Below, piece by piece: positions 36,041 through 45,176 of a DNA stretch of 64,000 nt. The notes below the pieces were generated by a model. That model was not told where the DNA came from and did not search any database. It saw only the letters and a program-made list of their open reading frames with translations. The DNA is taken from positions 301,001-365,000 of the forward strand of contig NZ_CP123622.1 in NCBI RefSeq assembly GCF_029873255.1, read 5' to 3'. Source of the DNA: Pigmentibacter sp. JX0631. Lineage in GTDB: Bacteria; Bdellovibrionota_B; Oligoflexia; Silvanigrellales; Silvanigrellaceae. Within the stretch, counting starts at the first letter, position 1; each line of letters starts with the position of its first letter. The position numbers and the translations under genes were made by a program.

Positions 36041-36589
36041 TTAAAGATCTATTAACTTCTTTTTATCATGAGAAGGAATAAATTCAAAAAATGAATCTAT
36101 AAAGTTTAAAAATTTAAATAAAGGTAATGCGATAATTAGCGAAGAAATAAAGCCTTTCCATGAAATGGATAGTAAACCTACTAAAGTCAAAAAATCTCTG
36201 TTTTGTATTGTAAAATAAAAAAGAAAAAATTTTAGAAAAAACAGACTCAAAAAAATAAAAAATTGTCCAAAGTAACTGTTGAATAAAAATATTTTTGAAA
36301 GAATATGTGAAAATACAATAATTAACAAAAAATACATAATGTAAAAACCATTTGGTATTGATGAATTTACTTGCAATAAAATTGCAATGAATAATATTTT
36401 AATTAAAGCTAATGGTAAAAAATGTTGGATACTTACAAAAATTACTGCGACAGAAACTAAATCTATATGCAACCAAAGAGAAGAACTTTTTGCCAGAACG
36501 CATGACTGTAAATAAACAAGAAATATAAGAAATAGCAGGGAGAAAAAAAAATGGGATGTCTTGCTTTTTAAATAGTTAGTCTTAGCCAC
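36041..36589 (-). CDS. mreD: Rod-shape-determining protein MreD
   Basis: The small polytopic membrane protein of the elongasome is recognised by its position after mreC and its five to six hydrophobic segments. Sequence conservation is weak, as is normal for MreD. Two starts are possible: ATG 36604, or GTG 36589. I prefer GTG 36589, as GGAG lies 7 bases before it and it overlaps the mreC stop by only 8 bases. The protein is about 182 residues. Confidence 0.85.
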   Translation of the reverse strand: MAKTNYLKSKTSHFFFSLLFLIFLVYLQSCVLAKSSSLWLHIDLVSVAVIFVSIQHFLPLALIKILFIAILLQVNSSIPNGFYIMYFLLIIVFSHILSKIFLFNSYFGQFFIFLSLFFLKFFLFYFTIQNRDFLTLVGLLSISWKGFISSLIIALPLFKFLNFIDSFFEFIPSHDKKKLIDL

Positions 36590-37481
36590 CAGATTTCTCC
36601 GCATTTGATTCTAGTAATTTCTTCATCCAATCTACTCCACCAACTTTACGAATTACATCAACTTCTCTATTAGGATTTAAAAGAACTAGAGCCTCAGATA
36701 GATCTAAAAAATTTACTGCTGGTTTAACTTCAATAGTTTGTGTAACACCATCTGAATTGACCCTAATATTTGTTACCTTTCCAACTAAAATTCCACTTGG
36801 AAATGCTCCAGTTAAACCACTTGTTACAATCTCATCACCAACTAAAATACTGCTTCCCCGTTCCAAATATTTAAATTGCATTGAATTGTCAGTACCACCC
36901 TGGAGAACGCCTCTTCTACGATTGCGAGCTACTATTACATCTAAGTTACTATTAGGGTCGACGAGTAATAAAACATCAGAATGACTCACTGCAACACGCA
37001 TAACTACTCCAACAACTCCTTCTTCACCAACAACTCCCATTCCTGGTTGGATTCCGCTTTTAGAGCCTTGATTAATTCGAACATTTTTATATATGAATGA
37101 AGGATCAGAGCTTGTTACTTCACAAGTTATAAACTTTACAGACATTCTTTCAGATAAATTTAATAATTTTCGTAGTCTATTATTTTCTAAAATAATATCA
37201 TCCAACGTTCTAATTTTTACTTTTAATTCTGCATTTTCTCGGAGTAATGTATCGGCTTCTTTCCTTGCATTTTTTAAATCTATATACGAATTATATGTTG
37301 TATAAATATAATGACTTGAGGAAAGAAAAATCATTTCAACTGGTTTACTTATAGAATAAACTATTTTTTCTAAAATACTTAACTCTTTTTTTGTAGGATG
37401 AGTTGTTGAAAAAAAGAACATTGTAAAGATGAGAGTTACTACAGATACCAGCCAAAAACCGTATCTTTTAAATTGTATCAT
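36582..37481 (-). CDS. mreC: Rod-shape-determining protein MreC
   Basis: MreC spans the inner membrane once (about residues 8-26) and organises the elongasome in the periplasm. A coiled coil follows (ARKEADTLLRENAELKVKIRTL, with ENNRLRKLL). The two beta-domains carry GVVGEEGVVGVVMRVA, VLLLVDPNSNLDVIVARNRRRGVLQG and VTSGLTGAFPSGILVGKV. The length of 299 is usual. It is the first rod gene in the window's minus-strand cluster. mreB is not next to it within the window, since a PpiD-like gene diverges upstream. Confidence 0.95.
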   Translation of the reverse strand: MIQFKRYGFWLVSVVTLIFTMFFFSTTHPTKKELSILEKIVYSISKPVEMIFLSSSHYIYTTYNSYIDLKNARKEADTLLRENAELKVKIRTLDDIILENNRLRKLLNLSERMSVKFITCEVTSSDPSFIYKNVRINQGSKSGIQPGMGVVGEEGVVGVVMRVAVSHSDVLLLVDPNSNLDVIVARNRRRGVLQGGTDNSMQFKYLERGSSILVGDEIVTSGLTGAFPSGILVGKVTNIRVNSDGVTQTIEVKPAVNFLDLSEALVLLNPNREVDVIRKVGGVDWMKKLLESNAEKSGG

Positions 37482-37651
37482 TTTTAACCCACATAAAAAC
37501 GTCTATAATAAAAGCAAGTTTGCAAAAATCAGAATTTACAGAAAATAATAAGATGTTCTGAAGAAAAAAGAAAGATCTTTCTGTATAAAGTTTGAAATTG
37601 TTCTCAAAAAGTGCGAGATAATGTTGACGGTTTTTTGCAGAGGAGTTTGCT

Positions 37652-39193
37652 GTGCGTTTAAACACTAAAATATTTTCATCGGTTAGTACTAAGTCATTTG
37701 TTTTAGGATTTATCATCATTACTGCAGTTGTTGCGTTTGTCTTTACGGGCTTTGGCAGGTTAAACCCAACCGGTCTATTTGGTTTAGATCCTAATACAGC
37801 TGCGCAAGTTGGTTCTGAAAAAATAGAAATGCAACAATTTGCTGCAATTATTTCTAGTCAGCTGAACCAAGATACTCCCCCAGAACAAAGAAAAATGCTT
37901 GCTCGCCAACTAATCCAACGCATGATTCAAGAAAAAGTTCTTGCAGAAGAAGCTAAAAGTTTTGGTTGGAACGTTTCAGATGTTGAAATGGCTACTCTAA
38001 TTAGAAGCATACCGCAGTTTCAAAATCCTAAAACACAACAATTTGATATGCAGGCCTTTAAAAATTATATCGCTTCACAACAAATGTCAGAATTGAGTTT
38101 CTATTCATTTTTAAAACAACAATTAGAAATTCAAAAATTTAATAACTTGTTATATTTACCAACTCCAACAAGCACAAATATTGCTGAAATTCAAAATAAA
38201 ATTAATTCAACTGAATTTAAATTACAATACGCATTAATTGCATTACCTGATACTGTTTTAAAACAAAAAGTTCTTGAAGAATCTCAAAAATATGCCAGTG
38301 ATAAAAATAATTTAAATAATTTAACTCAATTATATAATAATTCAAAAAATCAATTTTCGCAAAAAGCACAAGTAAAAGCTCTAACGATATTGATTTCCTA
38401 CAAAGATGCGCAACGTGCACAAGGAGATGCGTTAAATAGAACTCAAGCTGAAGCAAAAAAAATTATTGAAGAAATTCATGCACAATTAGCAAAAGGTGCA
38501 GACTTCAGCAAATTAGCAAAAGACAAAAATGATGATTCCAACGCTAAAAGCAACGCTGGAAATATTGGATTTATCGATGAATCTAATATGGATCCAAAAT
38601 CTGTTAGCACTGCACTAAGCCTAACTTCCCAAAATCCTTTATCTACTATAGTTGAAACCCCTTTTGGTTACCGCATTTTTAAATTTATAGAAGGTAAGCC
38701 AGCCATTACAAAATCATTTGAAGATGTAAAATTACAATTAGCTGAACAAATGATAGGAAGCGACATTAAGCAAAAGCTAGAAGCGAATCTATTAAAAGAA
38801 ATAAATGAAACTTTATCAGCAAAAAATATCGCTAAATTAAACACAATATTAACTGAAAATAAAATCACATGGCAATATGTTTCAAAACAATATAAAGTTT
38901 CTGAATCATTTATTACCGAGCTTGGAGTATCAGACAGTTTGGCGCAAAATGTTTTCTCCCTTAAAAATCCTGGAGATTTAATTCAGAAAGTTTTAGATTT
39001 CGGGGCTAAAAAAGCTATTGTAAAATTAGTCTCAAAAACTGTTCCAACTAATACAAATGAACAAATTGAAGCTCTTAAAAAACAAATGACTGGAATGAAT
39101 AGCCAAGAATTCGCCACAAAAACACAAAAGTATATCCTATCTTCATATGAAAAAAGTGATAAAATTAAAATCAACCCAGCTCTTCTAAATTAA
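37652..39193 (+). CDS. PpiD/SurA-type membrane-anchored prolyl isomerase
   Basis: The 513-residue protein has an N-terminal membrane anchor (SFVLGFIIITAVVAFVFTGF), then a SurA_N-like chaperone domain (RKMLARQLIQRMIQEKVLAEEAKSFG, with VSDVEMATLIRSIP). A PpiC parvulin domain lies at about residues 245-350: KAQVKALTILI, GADFSKLAKD, GNIGFIDESNMDP and IVETPFGYRIFKF. This is the order of PpiD. The start is a GTG with GAGGAG 8 bases upstream. It diverges from mreC. It likely helps fold outer-membrane proteins. nadK follows. Confidence 0.85.
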   Translation: MRLNTKIFSSVSTKSFVLGFIIITAVVAFVFTGFGRLNPTGLFGLDPNTAAQVGSEKIEMQQFAAIISSQLNQDTPPEQRKMLARQLIQRMIQEKVLAEEAKSFGWNVSDVEMATLIRSIPQFQNPKTQQFDMQAFKNYIASQQMSELSFYSFLKQQLEIQKFNNLLYLPTPTSTNIAEIQNKINSTEFKLQYALIALPDTVLKQKVLEESQKYASDKNNLNNLTQLYNNSKNQFSQKAQVKALTILISYKDAQRAQGDALNRTQAEAKKIIEEIHAQLAKGADFSKLAKDKNDDSNAKSNAGNIGFIDESNMDPKSVSTALSLTSQNPLSTIVETPFGYRIFKFIEGKPAITKSFEDVKLQLAEQMIGSDIKQKLEANLLKEINETLSAKNIAKLNTILTENKITWQYVSKQYKVSESFITELGVSDSLAQNVFSLKNPGDLIQKVLDFGAKKAIVKLVSKTVPTNTNEQIEALKKQMTGMNSQEFATKTQKYILSSYEKSDKIKINPALLN

Positions 39194-39240
39194 TTTTTTA
39201 GAGCGCAAAAAGACTTCCGATTTATTGAAAGGTACTAATT

Positions 39241-40227
39241 TTGCAAAGTGATGTTGATGTTTTTATTATTCAAAAACAAACAACCCTAGAGCGATATACA
39301 AGAAGTAAAATTAATATAGATTTTTTTGATTACTTGGAAAGAGACAACCAAACTCCAGTTCCTTTACAAGAAGCGCATAATGAACATACAAAAAGTAGAG
39401 ATATTTTACTCAAAGCTTTAGAAAAATATTCATTGACATATAAAATATTTAATTTGGATGAATTATCTTCAAATAATATTTGTTACTATAATGATAAATG
39501 CAAAAATTCTGGTTTAAATCCAAAATTAAAATTGGTCATTTCATTAGGTGGTGATGGTACTCTTTTGCACGCAAGTCATCATGTAGGAGGCGATGTCGCT
39601 TTATTAGGAATTAATTCTTGCCCCGCACACTCTGTAGGGCATATGTGTCCTGTAGTTCCTAACGATATTGAAAAAGCCATAGGCTGTATTGTTAAGAAAG
39701 AATATTCAACAAAAAGTGTAAGAAGAATTAAACTAGAAGTTTCACGAAAACAAATTCTTCCATTGGCATTAAATGATGTGCTGCTCTGTAATCGCCACCC
39801 AGCTGCCACAAGTAGATATCAATTAGGAATTTTTTCCTCAAATTTTACTAAAGAGTTTGGTTCTGAGAAACAATTGTCAAGTGGACTTTGGGTATCTACT
39901 GCAGCTGGGAGTACAGCTGCTATTTCATCATATGGTTTTCAAAAGTTAGATCTTCTTTCATCCCAAATATTAGCAGCAGTCAGAGAACCCTACACCCCAA
40001 GAAATGAATCTTTACAATTAAAGCAATTTTCTATTGACGGAGATGAAAAATCATTGTTGTTTTTTTCTCGCATGCGCCAAGGTCTCGTCTGTGTTGATGG
40101 ACCTGATTCCTGCGCATATTTGGGTTTTGGTGATACTGTAAAAATGAGCTTACCAAAGGAATGCGCAATAAATCTTGTTCTCGATTTTTTTGGTAAAGTA
40201 CCTTTGTTTCCGATAGATAATGGTTAA
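39241..40227 (+). CDS. nadK: NAD kinase
   Basis: The enzyme phosphorylates NAD to NADP. The GGDGT motif is in VISLGGDGTLLHASH, followed by LLGINSCPAHSVGHM. SSGLWVSTAAGSTAA is the second substrate-binding region (NAD kinases usually show TPTGSTAY here, so it is a divergent variant). A TTG start with AAAGG upstream is used. The length of 328 is longer than the usual 290, with extra N-terminal sequence. It sits between the foldase and nuoB. Confidence 0.88.
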   Translation: MQSDVDVFIIQKQTTLERYTRSKINIDFFDYLERDNQTPVPLQEAHNEHTKSRDILLKALEKYSLTYKIFNLDELSSNNICYYNDKCKNSGLNPKLKLVISLGGDGTLLHASHHVGGDVALLGINSCPAHSVGHMCPVVPNDIEKAIGCIVKKEYSTKSVRRIKLEVSRKQILPLALNDVLLCNRHPAATSRYQLGIFSSNFTKEFGSEKQLSSGLWVSTAAGSTAAISSYGFQKLDLLSSQILAAVREPYTPRNESLQLKQFSIDGDEKSLLFFSRMRQGLVCVDGPDSCAYLGFGDTVKMSLPKECAINLVLDFFGKVPLFPIDNG

Positions 40228-40266
40228 CACAAATAGTGAAATAGTATTTTATAGGAGAGCTTTTTT

Positions 40267-40764
40267 ATGAAGCACCACAATTATGGAAGTGAATTTTACA
40301 TAACAACTAAGCAAAAAGAACTTGTTGCTTGGGCAAGAAAGAACTCTTTGTGGCCTTATCCTTTTGGAACTGCTTGCTGCGGAATCGAATTGATGTCGGT
40401 CATGGGACCTAAATATGATTTAGCCCGATTTGGAGCAGAAGTCGTGCGTTTTTCTCCAAAACAAGCTGATTTATTGATTGTTGCTGGCACGATTACAGAG
40501 AAAATGGGGCCAGTAATCAAAAGAATTTATGATCAAATGCCAGAGCCAAAATGGGTTCTTTCAATGGGCGCATGCGCTTCTTCAGGCGGTTTTTATCGCG
40601 CTTATCACGTTATGCAGGGAGTTGATAAAATCATACCTGTTGACGTCTATGTTCCCGGCTGTCCCCCAACTCCAGAAGCTGTTTTAGATGGCTTCATGCA
40701 ACTGCAAGAAAAAATAAAAAAAGAAGCTCTTGAAGGCATTTCAGCTGAGAAAGAAGACAAGTAA
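40267..40764 (+). CDS. nuoB: NADH-quinone oxidoreductase subunit B
   Basis: NuoB carries the N2 [4Fe-4S] cluster at the quinone end of complex I. The four ligands are visible: C37 and C38 in TACCGIE, C103 in MGACASSGG and C132 in VPGCPP. The [18 protein letters not shown] segment is typical. The length of 165 is normal. No other nuo gene is adjacent: it is followed two bases later by a response-regulator gene. Complex I genes may be scattered in this genome, or this is a separate copy. Confidence 0.95.
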   Translation: MKHHNYGSEFYITTKQKELVAWARKNSLWPYPFGTACCGIELMSVMGPKYDLARFGAEVVRFSPKQADLLIVAGTITEKMGPVIKRIYDQMPEPKWVLSMGACASSGGFYRAYHVMQGVDKIIPVDVYVPGCPPTPEAVLDGFMQLQEKIKKEALEGISAEKEDK

Positions 40765-40766
40765 AC

Positions 40767-41537
40767 ATGAAGGAAGAAAAGCTTCGCATTCTTATCATAG
40801 AAGATGACAGAGATTTAAATAATTTATTGAAATATACTCTGGAAGCTTCTAGGGATTATGACGTCAAATCACATTTTGATGGTAATGGTGCTTTTGAACT
40901 TATTTCTCAATTTATGCCTGATCTTGTTTTATTAGATGTGATGTTACCAAATATATATGGTACTGAAATATTAAAAAACATTCGTGATAACTCTAATACA
41001 GCTGGAATTCTTGTCATTTTATTAACAGCACGTTCCCAAGAAAAAGATAAAGTAGAAGGATTCGAAGCTGGTGCTGACGACTATATTACAAAACCATTTT
41101 CTCCAAGAGAACTAATGCTTAGAGTGAATGCTTTATTACGTCGATCGCATGCCTTAAAATTTCAAAACTCTCACAATCCATCAAATAAAGATGGCGAGAA
41201 AATAAACATTCCCCAAGATCCATTAGAACAAAATAGTTCGAAAATTATTTCAGTTGGCACAATAAAAATATTTCCTGATGAATATAAAGTAACAGTGAAT
41301 AATGAAGTTATTTCACTTACGGCGACTGAATATCAATTATTAGTTTTTTTGTGTGAAAGAGTAGGAAAACTGCAAAGTAGAGAAGCTCTTTTACAAAAAG
41401 TCTGGGGATATGAAGGCCAGGTTAATACAAGAACAGTCGATACCCATATAAAACGCCTAAGACAAAAATTAGGAGTTGCTGGAAGTATGATCGAAACTAT
41501 TCATGGATTTGGTTATCAATTAATTGATCCTCATTGA
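40767..41537 (+). CDS. OmpR/PhoB-family response regulator
   Basis: The 256-residue protein has an N-terminal receiver domain with the acidic pair E12-D13-D14, the phosphoacceptor D57 in LLDVMLP, and a Lys in ITKPFSP. A linker of about 35 residues precedes the OmpR-type winged helix (LTATEYQLLVFLCE, RTVDTHIKRLRQKLG, IETIHGFGYQL). It starts two bases after nuoB, so translation is probably coupled. No sensor kinase lies next to it. It may control respiratory or envelope genes, but the target is not visible. Confidence 0.93.
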   Translation: MKEEKLRILIIEDDRDLNNLLKYTLEASRDYDVKSHFDGNGAFELISQFMPDLVLLDVMLPNIYGTEILKNIRDNSNTAGILVILLTARSQEKDKVEGFEAGADDYITKPFSPRELMLRVNALLRRSHALKFQNSHNPSNKDGEKINIPQDPLEQNSSKIISVGTIKIFPDEYKVTVNNEVISLTATEYQLLVFLCERVGKLQSREALLQKVWGYEGQVNTRTVDTHIKRLRQKLGVAGSMIETIHGFGYQLIDPH

Positions 41538-41569
41538 AATTATATTTTTTGCGTTTCTCCCAACGATAA

Positions 41570-42790
41570 TTAATGGAAACGAGTGCAATTCAGAAGGAAA
41601 TGCATATAACTAGAAAAAATTTGGAATGTGGAGAAATCTTTTGTTACAAACATGTCCGGAAAAGACTCCAATACAACCTTTCTTTGTGATTGAACGGGAT
41701 GTATTGCTGCAAGTTTCGCTGTGGCATTTATAAAGTCAGTTTCATTTGAAGTTTCTATTGCGGTAAACACAGCATTAATTGCCGCTTTTTCATATGGTCG
41801 TTCAGCTGCAAATTGCGTCCAATCCGCAACATTAGCGAATGAACGAGTTACATACCCTCTATCTAAAAAAGCATTTAAAGTGTTGCCCCCATTAAAACAC
41901 GTTTGATTTAATGGGGCTATCAAAGCATAACCTGTGCATCCTGGATTTCTTTCCGAATTAGTAGCCATATGTTCTTTAAACTTTTGTGAAATTTTTTCTT
42001 GTAAATACTTAATATAGCCAATCTCTTCTATAGTCCTTGGGCTCATTGGCTTTCCTGATAAAGGATGTAAGACAATATTTCCACCTACAGGTCCTCTAAA
42101 AATAAAAGGACTATCGTCTCCAAGATTCGCATTTAATACTGCAGCCGAATCGTCTCCCCCTTCTCCATTATACTCAAGCCACGCATTGAAATAAGCTTTT
42201 TTGATACATGGATTTATAATCTCAAATTCATATTGTATATTGGACTGAAATGTGGAGCCAACACTAATTTCATTGTAATGACAATTATCTCTTAATTCTC
42301 TCACAAAATTTCTTCCTGAATCTGTGTTTGTTACTTCGTAAGCATGCGTGTTAACTGTGTCTGGGAGAATACCATCCATAAATTTTTTATATTTCCAAAA
42401 TCCATCATTAGGATAACCTTTTATTCTTTCCATTTCGTGAAAAAATGATTCATGATGATGTTCTAGCCATGCACTATGACCTGCTGGTCTGTTCGCTAAA
42501 ATTGGTATTTGATGGTCATAGTAGTGCATATTACTTCCTAGGTTCATCCGGATTTCCCAAAGATCTTTCAATAATTTTACTGGAGACCCATTATAAGCTC
42601 TTAAATAAGTAGCTCTTAACTCTTCTTTAAATGTAGGGGTTGGAGTTGCAGAAGGAACGCTGATAGCTTTTTTATTTTCATCTTCACTTGTGTTTCCAGT
42701 GTTACTTTGACTTTTTTTAGAGCAATCTATTACTAGAAATAATGATGAAATTAAAAATAAGAACAAAAATATAAAATTACTTTTTTTCAT
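41570..42790 (-). CDS. His-rich lipoprotein-like protein of unknown function
   Basis: The 406-residue protein has a lipoprotein-type N terminus with the cysteine in VIDCSKK. Asp just before the Cys is unusual for a lipobox. A disordered Ser/Thr/Pro/Asn stretch follows to residue 50. A His-rich segment, MHYYDHQIPILANRPAGHSAW and then LEHHHESFFHEMER, lies at about residues 93-125. It faintly resembles the CuA helix of tyrosinases (H..W...HR..L..FE), but no CuB motif (HxxxH and later His) is present. Several Cys occur further on. It has an AGGGG ribosome site. Its function is not known. Confidence 0.6.
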   Translation of the reverse strand: MKKSNFIFLFLFLISSLFLVIDCSKKSQSNTGNTSEDENKKAISVPSATPTPTFKEELRATYLRAYNGSPVKLLKDLWEIRMNLGSNMHYYDHQIPILANRPAGHSAWLEHHHESFFHEMERIKGYPNDGFWKYKKFMDGILPDTVNTHAYEVTNTDSGRNFVRELRDNCHYNEISVGSTFQSNIQYEFEIINPCIKKAYFNAWLEYNGEGGDDSAAVLNANLGDDSPFIFRGPVGGNIVLHPLSGKPMSPRTIEEIGYIKYLQEKISQKFKEHMATNSERNPGCTGYALIAPLNQTCFNGGNTLNAFLDRGYVTRSFANVADWTQFAAERPYEKAAINAVFTAIETSNETDFINATAKLAAIHPVQSQRKVVLESFPDMFVTKDFSTFQIFSSYMHFLLNCTRFH

Positions 42791-42834
42791 TACTAACCCC
42801 TATTTATTGGAAGAAAAAAGATCATAAATAATGA

Positions 42835-43620
42835 TCAAAATTCGTGCGTCATCTTTTGAATTACATCCCAATGTTCAACAATTTTTCCTTTATCTAGGCG
42901 AAAAAGGTCATAAAAAGTATATTCTTCACAAGCCATGTCACCTTGGCTTATAGCAAGAACAAAGTTTCCTTCCCCTAAAATATTATCGATATCATTATAT
43001 TTTATGTTCTTTTTTGATATTGAAAATTCATTTTCTATTATTGCACTATGTTGAATATAATTTTTAGGGTCTATCCACTTTTTTATAGAACTTATTTTTT
43101 GATTGATTAAAACAGTTTGGATGTATTCTAGGATAATTTTTTTATTAGCATCTGTTTTCTTAAGATCTTTTATTTCTTTAGATCCATCAATTTGAGTATT
43201 TCCAGTTGAATTTTTTTTATCTACTTTTTGTTCTAAACCTCCCCAATGTTCGACAATTTTTGAATTTTCAAAACGAAAAATATCGATACCAACTTGTGGC
43301 CCCTTAAAGATATAATCTGTGTGGGCAAAAACAAAATTTTTATCTTCAAAAACCCGAATTGTATTTACTTTAATCGGTGAATTGGGGAGTTTCTTATGAA
43401 TTTTATTAAACCCTTTTATACTATCTCGTACCCTATAATTATTTTCTTTGAATTTTTTCTCATCTATATTTTGAATAGATTTAGGGTCCTTGGTTTCCAC
43501 ACTTTTTAAAAGCTCAAATACGATCTTTTTTTGGTCTACTTTTTTTTCCACTCCGAAAACTAAAAAATTTGAAACTAACAAGGATATAAATATAATTGAT
43601 TTAAATATATATTTAAGCAT
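42835..43620 (-). CDS. Secreted protein with two SnoaL-like domains
   Basis: The start is placed at ATG 43620 (261 residues), with AAAGGA before it and a signal peptide (FLVFG-VEKK). Two NTF2/SnoaL-like halves are seen. The first ends in VGIDIFRFENSKIVEHWGG. The second runs from IKKWIDPKNYIQHS to YDLFRLDKGKIVEHWDV. The repeated D(I/L)FR...GKIVEHWD is the typical last strand of this cone-shaped fold. Members include polyketide cyclases and many proteins of unknown use. The secreted tandem form is unusual. The ligand is unknown. Confidence 0.78.
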   Translation of the reverse strand: MLKYIFKSIIFISLLVSNFLVFGVEKKVDQKKIVFELLKSVETKDPKSIQNIDEKKFKENNYRVRDSIKGFNKIHKKLPNSPIKVNTIRVFEDKNFVFAHTDYIFKGPQVGIDIFRFENSKIVEHWGGLEQKVDKKNSTGNTQIDGSKEIKDLKKTDANKKIILEYIQTVLINQKISSIKKWIDPKNYIQHSAIIENEFSISKKNIKYNDIDNILGEGNFVLAISQGDMACEEYTFYDLFRLDKGKIVEHWDVIQKMTHEF

Positions 43621-43793
43621 ATTATTCCTTTCTACTTTACTTTGAAGCATAAATTTAATATCATTTATCAATACATATATAGTAAATCTTAGTAGTAGTT
43701 ATTATCAAGTGTTTAATATTTTGATAAATTATTCTTGACACTTTAGAAATCGATAAATTTTTGTGCTTTTTAAATATATTCTTTCAATTTTAA

Positions 43794-44348
43794 TCAATCA
43801 TTTTCTAATATTTTTAATTTTTGAGCATATTTTACTTCATCACTTTTATTTTTTTCTGAATAATTTTGAGACAGTTCACAGTTGACTTTTTTATCTTCCA
43901 ATCCATTCAACATATAACAAAATTGTTTTTTTGAATTTATTCTTTGAATATCAAACTCGCCATTAGATAAGACACGAACATAAGCTGCTGCAAATTTATC
44001 GGGAGAACTTATCAAAAATACTTTATCATTTTTGTTACTTTTTTTATAAAAATCTTCTTTAATGTAAGGATCCAATTCTTTAAGATCCTCTAAATAAACA
44101 ATTTTTTGTTGCGTATCAATAAACGTTCCATTTTCTAATCTGTAGGCATATAATGAATTATATACTTTAACTAATTTAATTCTAGCTTCTGATTGTTGCC
44201 CTTTTGCTTTAAAACTTGAAACTTTAGGAAAAACAATTAAAGCCAAGATAGCAATGAACGTTATCAATCCTAAAATTCCAAAAGTTGTATAGCCTAAGTT
44301 ACTTTTAAAGTTTTTTTGAATCTTAAAAATAAGCCAATCCTTCTTCAA
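43794..44348 (-). CDS. Type IV pilin-like protein lacking Glu5
   Basis: The N terminus has a short charged leader ending NLGYTTFG, then a hydrophobic helix (ILGLITFIAILALIVFPKV) and KGQQSEARIKLVKVYNSLYAYRLENGTF. This matches the prepilin pattern G-(F/Y)TLxE followed by a helix and the QSEAK...AENGTY segment of type IV pilins and pseudopilins. The Glu at mature position 5 is replaced by Gly. The start is uncertain: a TTG at 44348 has no ribosome site. The C terminus is Lys/Glu-rich with two Cys near the end (FCYMLNG, VNCEL), as in the pilin D-loop. Its pilus system is not in the window. Confidence 0.7.
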   Translation of the reverse strand: MKKDWLIFKIQKNFKSNLGYTTFGILGLITFIAILALIVFPKVSSFKAKGQQSEARIKLVKVYNSLYAYRLENGTFIDTQQKIVYLEDLKELDPYIKEDFYKKSNKNDKVFLISSPDKFAAAYVRVLSNGEFDIQRINSKKQFCYMLNGLEDKKVNCELSQNYSEKNKSDEVKYAQKLKILEND

Positions 44349-44492
44349 ATTGAATAATTAAATTTCTTATCGCAAAAAACTATTGTTAAATTAAATTGTT
44401 TTTGTTTTTTTTATTCTAATTTTAAACTATAGTATTTTCAGATAGTTATTAACTTTGAGTACCATACAGGTTCAACTTTCGAAAGGTTTAAA

Positions 44493-44885
44493 ATGTATAT
44501 AAGTTCAAAAGTAAGATTAAGTGGTTGGCTTCTCCCAAATGGAACTTGGAGTGAATGTTTACCATGGGAACATCTTAAAAGCGCAAAAAATATACCTTAT
44601 GTTATTGAAAATAAAGAAAATAATGCGGTTCTTCAAACTTATTGGGATCATCCTGATGAAGAATTATTACGTTCTGAGTTGGGTAAAATAGGAATGATTA
44701 AAATAAGTTATACTCTAATAGATGCTGATTATATTAATGAACTTCAATTAACTCAGCTCCAAAAACTTGCTCAGATTTATCCTCTCGAAGAAGAACTAGA
44801 ATTTATCGGCAAGATAAAACTAAAAATTCAAGTTAGAATTTTCTTAAAAATCAAAGATCCTCAACGGTTAAACAATTTATTTTAA
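44493..44885 (+). CDS. Hypothetical protein (130 aa)
   Basis: This small cytoplasmic protein has no signal peptide. It starts with KVRLSGWLLPNGTWSECLPWEH and has a Leu/Glu/Lys-rich helical C-terminal half (ELQLTQLQKLAQIYPLEEELE). The ATG has a GAAAGG site. I recognise no family. A second very small gene follows 80 bases later, then an alpha/beta hydrolase, all on the plus strand. Confidence 0.65.
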   Translation: MYISSKVRLSGWLLPNGTWSECLPWEHLKSAKNIPYVIENKENNAVLQTYWDHPDEELLRSELGKIGMIKISYTLIDADYINELQLTQLQKLAQIYPLEEELEFIGKIKLKIQVRIFLKIKDPQRLNNLF

Positions 44886-44965
44886 AGTAATAAGTGTTTT
44901 TTTAATATTTTTTAAATATTTACCGAACACAAATCAGGATAAAATATCTGTTTTAAGGATTTATT

Positions 44966-45157
44966 ATGGGCACTTTTGAAACGATTGGTGTTGAATATAA
45001 TAAAATAAAAGAAGTATATTTAAAGTACATCAAGGCTTATAAAGATTTGAATAATAACTCAACAAAAGGAGCTACTTCTTTTGCTGATTTCTATCTTTAT
45101 AGAACTTATACTAGTAAATACGCTGACCCTAGAAAATTTATGGGTAGCATTAAATAA
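44966..45157 (+). CDS. Small hypothetical protein (63 aa)
   Basis: The 63-residue protein is Lys/Tyr-rich and likely helical (IKEVYLKYIKAYKDL), ending YADPRKFMGSIK. TAAGGA lies 8 bases before the ATG. It is 19 bases before the alpha/beta hydrolase. No family is known to me. It is kept because of the ribosome site and operon-like spacing. Confidence 0.5.
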   Translation: MGTFETIGVEYNKIKEVYLKYIKAYKDLNNNSTKGATSFADFYLYRTYTSKYADPRKFMGSIK

Positions 45158-45176
45158 TTAATTATAAGGTTTACTT

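Noticed and set aside
41570..42790. Annotating the His-rich lipoprotein as a tyrosinase
   Set aside because: Only a CuA-like His helix is visible. The second copper motif (HxxxH and later FLHH-type) is missing, so the label would be unsupported.
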